Shown here one piece after another: positions 5,220 to 8,738 of a stretch of DNA of 8,738 nt (the stretch's first letter is position 1; each line of letters starts with the position of its first letter). A model generated the notes under the pieces. It was not told the DNA's origin. It saw nothing but the letters and a program-made list of their open reading frames with translations, and did no database searches. The stretch is from Vicinamibacteria bacterium (GTDB lineage Bacteria > Acidobacteriota > Vicinamibacteria > Vicinamibacterales > 2-12-FULL-66-21). A program made the translations under genes and the position numbers. The DNA is taken from the NCBI GenBank assembly GCA_025937075.1, contig JAICSD010000162.1:1-8738 (forward strand), written 5' to 3'.

Positions 5220-5673
5220 AGGCACGCGGGAATTCGTCGATGCGAACGTTCTCGTCTATGCCTACGATGCGTCAGCCGGCAGAAAAAAGGCGGCGGCCGA
5301 AGATCTCGTAGCGCACTTGTGGGCCGCAGGCACGGGCTGCCTCAGCGTTCAGGTGCTGCAGGAGTTCTTCGTCAGCGTCACGCGAAAGGTCGCTGAGCCT
5401 CTTCCGGTTCAAGAAGCCGCTGAGCGCGTCCGCGACTTCGGCGCTTGGAACGTGTTCGCGCCGGGCGCGAATGATGTCCTTCGCGCGATTGAGCTGCAAG
5501 AGCAGCACAGATTGAGCTTCTGGGACGCGATGATCGTGCACGCCGCTGCGGAATTGGGGTGCGACGTGCTCTGGACCGAGGATTTGACCGACGGTCAGGT
5601 AATCAGAGGAGTTCGCCTCCGCGATCCATTTGTGCCGGCGAGCGGGACAAAGGGAGCACAGAGGCGGCCCTGA
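5209..5673 (+). CDS. vapC: PIN-domain ribonuclease toxin (VapC family)
   Basis: A 154-residue protein of normal length with the full set of PIN acidic residues: D11 in FVDANVLVYAYD, E52 in VLQEFF, D106 in SFWDAMIV and D125/D128 in LWTEDLTDGQ. These coordinate Mg2+ or Mn2+ for single-stranded RNA cleavage; known VapC toxins cut tRNA or rRNA, but the target here is unknown. It overlaps the antitoxin gene by 11 bases and has no Shine-Dalgarno of its own, as expected for coupled translation. The tail after FVPASG is short and variable. All catalytic residues are intact, so the pair looks functional, unlike the relic copy upstream. The stop lies inside a strong GC hairpin shared with the convergent permease. 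Confidence 0.92.
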   Translation: MSAEGTREFVDANVLVYAYDASAGRKKAAAEDLVAHLWAAGTGCLSVQVLQEFFVSVTRKVAEPLPVQEAAERVRDFGAWNVFAPGANDVLRAIELQEQHRLSFWDAMIVHAAAELGCDVLWTEDLTDGQVIRGVRLRDPFVPASGTKGAQRRP

Positions 5674-5683
5674 AAGGGCCGCC
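5663..5683. terminator. Strong GC hairpin between convergent genes, likely bidirectional terminator
   Basis: GGCGGCCCT (5663-5671) and AGGGCCGCC (5675-5683) form nine perfect pairs around GAA. It sits between the 3' ends of vapC (plus) and the permease (minus) and includes the vapC stop codon TGA at 5671-5673. No U-tract follows on either strand, so it may stall or protect 3' ends rather than act as a classical intrinsic terminator. It could also be a dispersed REP-like element. Confidence 0.55.
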
Positions 5684-5694
5684 CTACACCTGCG

Positions 5695-8112
5695 CTACTC
5701 CGCGCGCAGCGCGTCCATCGGATCGACGCGAACCGCCCGGCGCACCGGGACGTAGCACGCGGCGAAGGTCGCGAGCGCGACTGCCAGCGTCACGGTGACG
5801 AGGATCAGCGGATCGCGCGGCGTGACGCTGAACAGCATCGATTGCAGCAGCCGCCCCAACATCAGCGCAAGCGCGAGACCGATCGCAAGCCCCGCAAGCG
5901 CAAGCTTCGCCGCCGAACCGAAGATGAGTCCGGAGATATTGCGTCGGCTCGCGCCCAGCGCGATCCGCACGCCAAGCTCCGGCACCCGCTGGCTGACGTT
6001 GTACGCCATCACGCCATACACACCTGCGAGCGCCAGCACGAGCGCCACGCCGGCGAACACGATCAGCAGGAACGTTTGAAAGCGCGGAGCCGCCGTCGCC
6101 GTGCCAAGCGTCGACTCCATCGTCGCCACCTTCATCGGAACGTCCGGATTGCGCTCGGTGATCGTGCGCCGGATCGTCTCCGCGAGCGCCATCGGATCGC
6201 CGGTGGCGGTCCGCACGACCAGCGTCAACTCCGTCGACGGACCGGGGTGCTGCGCGTACGCCATGTAGATCTCCGGCTGCGGCGGCAGCGACGGTCCAGA
6301 CGTGCGCACGTCGGCGACCACCCCGACGATCGTCATGAATTGCAGCGAATCGAGACCGCATTGAATGCGGCGGCCGATCGGGCTCTGACCCGGAAACGCC
6401 GCGCGGGCAAGCGATTCATTGATCACCGTGACGAACGGCGCGTCGTGTGTGTCGCTGTCGCGGATGTCCCGTCCCGCCTTCAGCGGGATCCTCATCGTCC
6501 GGAAGTAGTCGGGCGTGACGACATTGAAGATCGCGTTGGGGGCTTGCACGCCGGTATCGGACGGGCCAGGTCCGCCTTCGATCCAGTAGCCACCGTTGGA
6601 TCGAGGCTCCGGGGGCGCACCCATGACGCCGCCCGCAGCCGTGACACCCGGCAGGGCGCGGAGCTGCGGGAGCAGATCGCGATAGAACGCCGTCGCGTGC
6701 TGCGCCTGTTCGACGTTCTTCGCCGGCACCGATGTCGAGAGCACCAGCAGATGCTCCGGCGCGAAGCCCAGGTCGACGGCCGCGAGCATCGCAAGGCTTC
6801 GCGCGAGCAGCGCGGCCCCGATGACGAGGACGACGGCGAGCGCGATTTCAGCGATGACGAAGGCATGGCGCGCCCAGCCGCGGCGCGCGCCCACGGACGA
6901 TCCCTTGCCGCCTTGCCGCAGTCCTTCGACGAGCTCGATTCGCGAGGCCTGCAGCGCCGGCGCGAGGCCGAACAGGATGCTGGCCATCAACGCGATGACG
7001 ACCGCGAACCCGAACGCCGTGAGATCGACGTGGACCTCGTCGAGTCTCGGCAGGTTCGTGGGCGCGAGCGCCACCAGGCCTGTCATCGCGAGCCGCGCGA
7101 GCCAGCCGCCAAGTACCGCGCCGGCCAGGCCGAACACGACCGCTTCGGTCAGGAGCTGGCGCACGAGCCGCGCCCGCCCGGCGCCGACGGCCGCACGCAC
7201 GACCATCTCCCGCTGACGAACGGTCGCCCGCGAGAGCAGCAGGTTGGCAACGTTCGCGCAGGCGATCAGCAGCACGAGCGCCACAGCGGCAAGGAGGAGA
7301 TACAAGGTCTGCCGCGTGCTGCCGACGACGAGGTCCTGAAGCGGAAAGACGGCCGCGAGCTTTCCAGCGTTGGTGTTCGGGTATTCCGCTTCGAGGCGGC
7401 GCGCGATGCCCGTCATCTCGCCTTGCGCCTGATCCAGCGTTACGCCGTCCGCAAGCCGAGCGACGACGCGATAGTTGTGCCCGGATCGTGATGTGGTTTC
7501 CGGACTGATCCAGGAAGGCAGGTACACGTCGGCTCGGACCGGAAAGGGATAGCCCGCAGCGAGGATCCCGATAATTGTGAAGATCTGATCGTCGACCTTG
7601 ACGGTCGAGCCGACCGCCCGCGCGCCGCCGTTGAACTGCCGCTTCCAGAACGCGTCGGTGATCACCGCGGTCAACGGGCCGCCCGCCTTCTGCTCCTCCG
7701 CCGTCGGCAGACGCCCGACCGCCGGCCGCATGCGCAGCACGTCGAAGAATAGCGGCGTGACGCGATAGACATTCGCGTAGTCCGCCGTCGCCCCGACCGT
7801 CACGCTCGTCTCCCAGCCCGAGTAGTACGCCATCCCCTGAAAGCTGCGGCTCTGCGCCTGCCAGTCGTGGAAATCGGGCGCGGACACCGTGCTGCTCCGC
7901 CGACCCGTTTTCGTCCACAGGTTCGTGACGACGACGAGGCGGTCCGGGTTGTCGAAGGAGAGGGGCCGCAGCAGCACGGCGTTGACCACCGTGAAGATCG
8001 CAGTGGTCGCGCCGATGCCCAGCGCCAGGGTCGTCACAGCGGTAATGGCGAACGCCGGCTGGCGCAGCAGGCTGCGAAGCACGAAACGGAGGTCCTGAAG
8101 CAGCTTGTCCAT
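5695..8112 (-). CDS. ADOP-type MacB/FtsX-family permease
   Basis: An 805-residue membrane protein with the duplicated MacB_PCD + FtsX layout. It begins MDKLLQDLRFVLRSLLRQPA, with helix 1 at about 20-48 (TTLALGIGATTAIF), an extracytoplasmic domain to about 265, and FtsX helices at about 268-295 (LLIACANVANLLLSR), 322-348 and 364-386. The second unit has a helix at about 416-440, a domain to about 675 (with YFRTMRIPLKAGRDI), and helices at about 680-705, 733-760 and 768-790. It ends RRAVRVDPMDALRAE, the canonical family end. No ATPase gene is adjacent. The ribosome-binding site before the ATG at 8112 is weak (AAAGAG). Compared with the 785-3373 permease it lacks long proline runs and keeps the family-typical EYPNTNAGK segment where that protein has its 11-proline run. 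It is convergent with vapC and lies 43 bp downstream of the TPR-like gene on the same strand, so co-transcription is likely. Confidence 0.93.
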   Translation of the reverse strand: MDKLLQDLRFVLRSLLRQPAFAITAVTTLALGIGATTAIFTVVNAVLLRPLSFDNPDRLVVVTNLWTKTGRRSSTVSAPDFHDWQAQSRSFQGMAYYSGWETSVTVGATADYANVYRVTPLFFDVLRMRPAVGRLPTAEEQKAGGPLTAVITDAFWKRQFNGGARAVGSTVKVDDQIFTIIGILAAGYPFPVRADVYLPSWISPETTSRSGHNYRVVARLADGVTLDQAQGEMTGIARRLEAEYPNTNAGKLAAVFPLQDLVVGSTRQTLYLLLAAVALVLLIACANVANLLLSRATVRQREMVVRAAVGAGRARLVRQLLTEAVVFGLAGAVLGGWLARLAMTGLVALAPTNLPRLDEVHVDLTAFGFAVVIALMASILFGLAPALQASRIELVEGLRQGGKGSSVGARRGWARHAFVIAEIALAVVLVIGAALLARSLAMLAAVDLGFAPEHLLVLSTSVPAKNVEQAQHATAFYRDLLPQLRALPGVTAAGGVMGAPPEPRSNGGYWIEGGPGPSDTGVQAPNAIFNVVTPDYFRTMRIPLKAGRDIRDSDTHDAPFVTVINESLARAAFPGQSPIGRRIQCGLDSLQFMTIVGVVADVRTSGPSLPPQPEIYMAYAQHPGPSTELTLVVRTATGDPMALAETIRRTITERNPDVPMKVATMESTLGTATAAPRFQTFLLIVFAGVALVLALAGVYGVMAYNVSQRVPELGVRIALGASRRNISGLIFGSAAKLALAGLAIGLALALMLGRLLQSMLFSVTPRDPLILVTVTLAVALATFAACYVPVRRAVRVDPMDALRAE

Positions 8113-8155
8113 AGGCTCTTTGACGAGAAGATGGGCCGAAAGGTTGTACGGGCCG

Positions 8156-8738
8156 CTATTGGTCGCGTCGCTTCAGGTCCAGCAGCAACTGCGCCGCTCG
8201 ATCGCTGGTCGCGTCATAGGACTCCGCCTTTGCGGCGTACTTTCGCGCGGCGTCGGCGTCGCCGTGGCGCGCGAACGCGAGGGCGGCATTCAGGGCGGCG
8301 TCCGCCTCCTCCCTCACACTCTCGTCGATGTCCCGCTGCATCTGCGGAGCATCGCCTGCGGGTTGCGCATCTTGCGCGCGGTGGCGCAGGCTGTCGGTTG
8401 CCTTCCTGAAACAATCGAACGCGTCTGCGAAGAACGTTGATGCGGGCCCGGGCTCCGCCAGCGCCGTGTCGACGAAGCCGTGATACTTGCGCGCGGAACA
8501 ATTGTCGCCGTCGCGCTCGATCGCCTGGTCGAGCTCCGTGCGCGCGTCACGCAGCTCTCCGCGCTTCAAGCGAATGAGGCCTGCCAGCGTGTACACATCC
8601 GTGCTGCCGGCCGTCTTCTTCGCCGCCTCGACGTCCGCCAGCGCCTCGTCGAGCTGATTGCGTTGAAGGCGGCTCCACGCCCGCCAGTAATGCGCGTCTC
8701 CGAGATGCCAGACGCCGAGGTCGATCAGCTGCGTTGCA
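8156..8738 (-). CDS. TPR-like repeat protein, C-terminal part
   Basis: An open frame of 193 codons enters from the right edge (first complete codon at 8737-8735) and stops with TAG at 8158-8156. It contains helix-turn-helix repeats typical of tetratricopeptide proteins: HYWRAWSRLQRNQLDEALAD, then DVYTLAGLIRLKRGELRDAR with TELDQAIERD, and later EEADAALNAALAFARHGD with AADARKY-like spacing. No N-terminal domain, signal peptide or catalytic part is visible because the gene is cut by the window. A GTG at 8596 could be taken for a start, but the frame is open and repeat-like well upstream of it. TPR proteins are scaffolds or co-factors; no specific role can be assigned. Its position 43 bp upstream of the permease suggests a shared transcript. 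Confidence 0.8.
   Translation of the reverse strand, partial: ATQLIDLGVWHLGDAHYWRAWSRLQRNQLDEALADVEAAKKTAGSTDVYTLAGLIRLKRGELRDARTELDQAIERDGDNCSARKYHGFVDTALAEPGPASTFFADAFDCFRKATDSLRHRAQDAQPAGDAPQMQRDIDESVREEADAALNAALAFARHGDADAARKYAAKAESYDATSDRAAQLLLDLKRRDQ

Noticed and set aside
5842..7491. 549-codon open frame on the plus strand
   Set aside because: It lies entirely antisense to the clearly recognisable permease at 5695-8112. The product is Arg/His/Asp-rich low-complexity sequence without domains, a usual shadow in GC-rich DNA.
1..8738. CRISPR arrays, tRNA or rRNA genes, insertion sequences, phage genes
   Set aside because: I found no regularly spaced direct repeats, cloverleaf or rRNA sequence, transposase or integrase motifs, or terminal inverted repeats with target duplications.

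Overview
The window is GC-rich and densely coded. It carries two large orphan MacB/FtsX-type permeases of the ADOP class (acidobacterial duplicated orphan permease) and a BlaI-type repressor paired with an M56 (BlaR1-type) membrane protein. Together these suggest a soil bacterium of the Acidobacteriota, perhaps a Vicinamibacteria-like lineage. This is inferred from gene content only; there is no rRNA or other marker gene.

Layout. Positions 1-694, minus strand: a BlaI/MecI-family repressor followed directly by the start of an M56 BlaR1-type sensor that runs off the left edge. Positions 695-784: a short divergent control region with two face-to-face sigma70-like promoters whose -10 boxes lie in an ACTAA/TTAGT operator. 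Positions 785-3373, plus: a complete 862-residue ADOP permease with two proline runs, one of 11 residues. Positions 3374-5694: a toxin-antitoxin scrapyard around one enzyme gene. It holds a decayed vapBC copy (3463-3806), an AhpD-like peroxidase-family gene (3828-4397), a mazE antitoxin gene with an internally deleted mazF (4468-4780), a short permease-like fragment (about 4826-4905) and an intact vapBC pair (4974-5673). Positions 5695-8112, minus: a second ADOP permease of 805 residues. Positions 8156-8738, minus: the 3' part of a TPR-like gene, probably co-transcribed with that permease.

The most notable item is the AhpD-like gene. Its frame is interrupted by one TGA at 4104-4106, exactly where the family has the second, peroxidatic cysteine of the C-x-x-C...H active site. 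The frame stays open and family-like to a normal C-terminus. A perfect 7-bp hairpin with a GUU loop starts 10 nt after the TGA, a geometry expected of a bacterial SECIS element. I read it as a selenoprotein (C90-x-x-U93...H97) rather than a pseudogene.

How the parts may work together: the repressor and sensor resemble BlaI/BlaR1 pairs and probably control both themselves and the divergent permease. The toxin-antitoxin region shows repeated gain and decay, with one intact VapBC, one relic of a related VapBC and one antitoxin whose toxin is destroyed.
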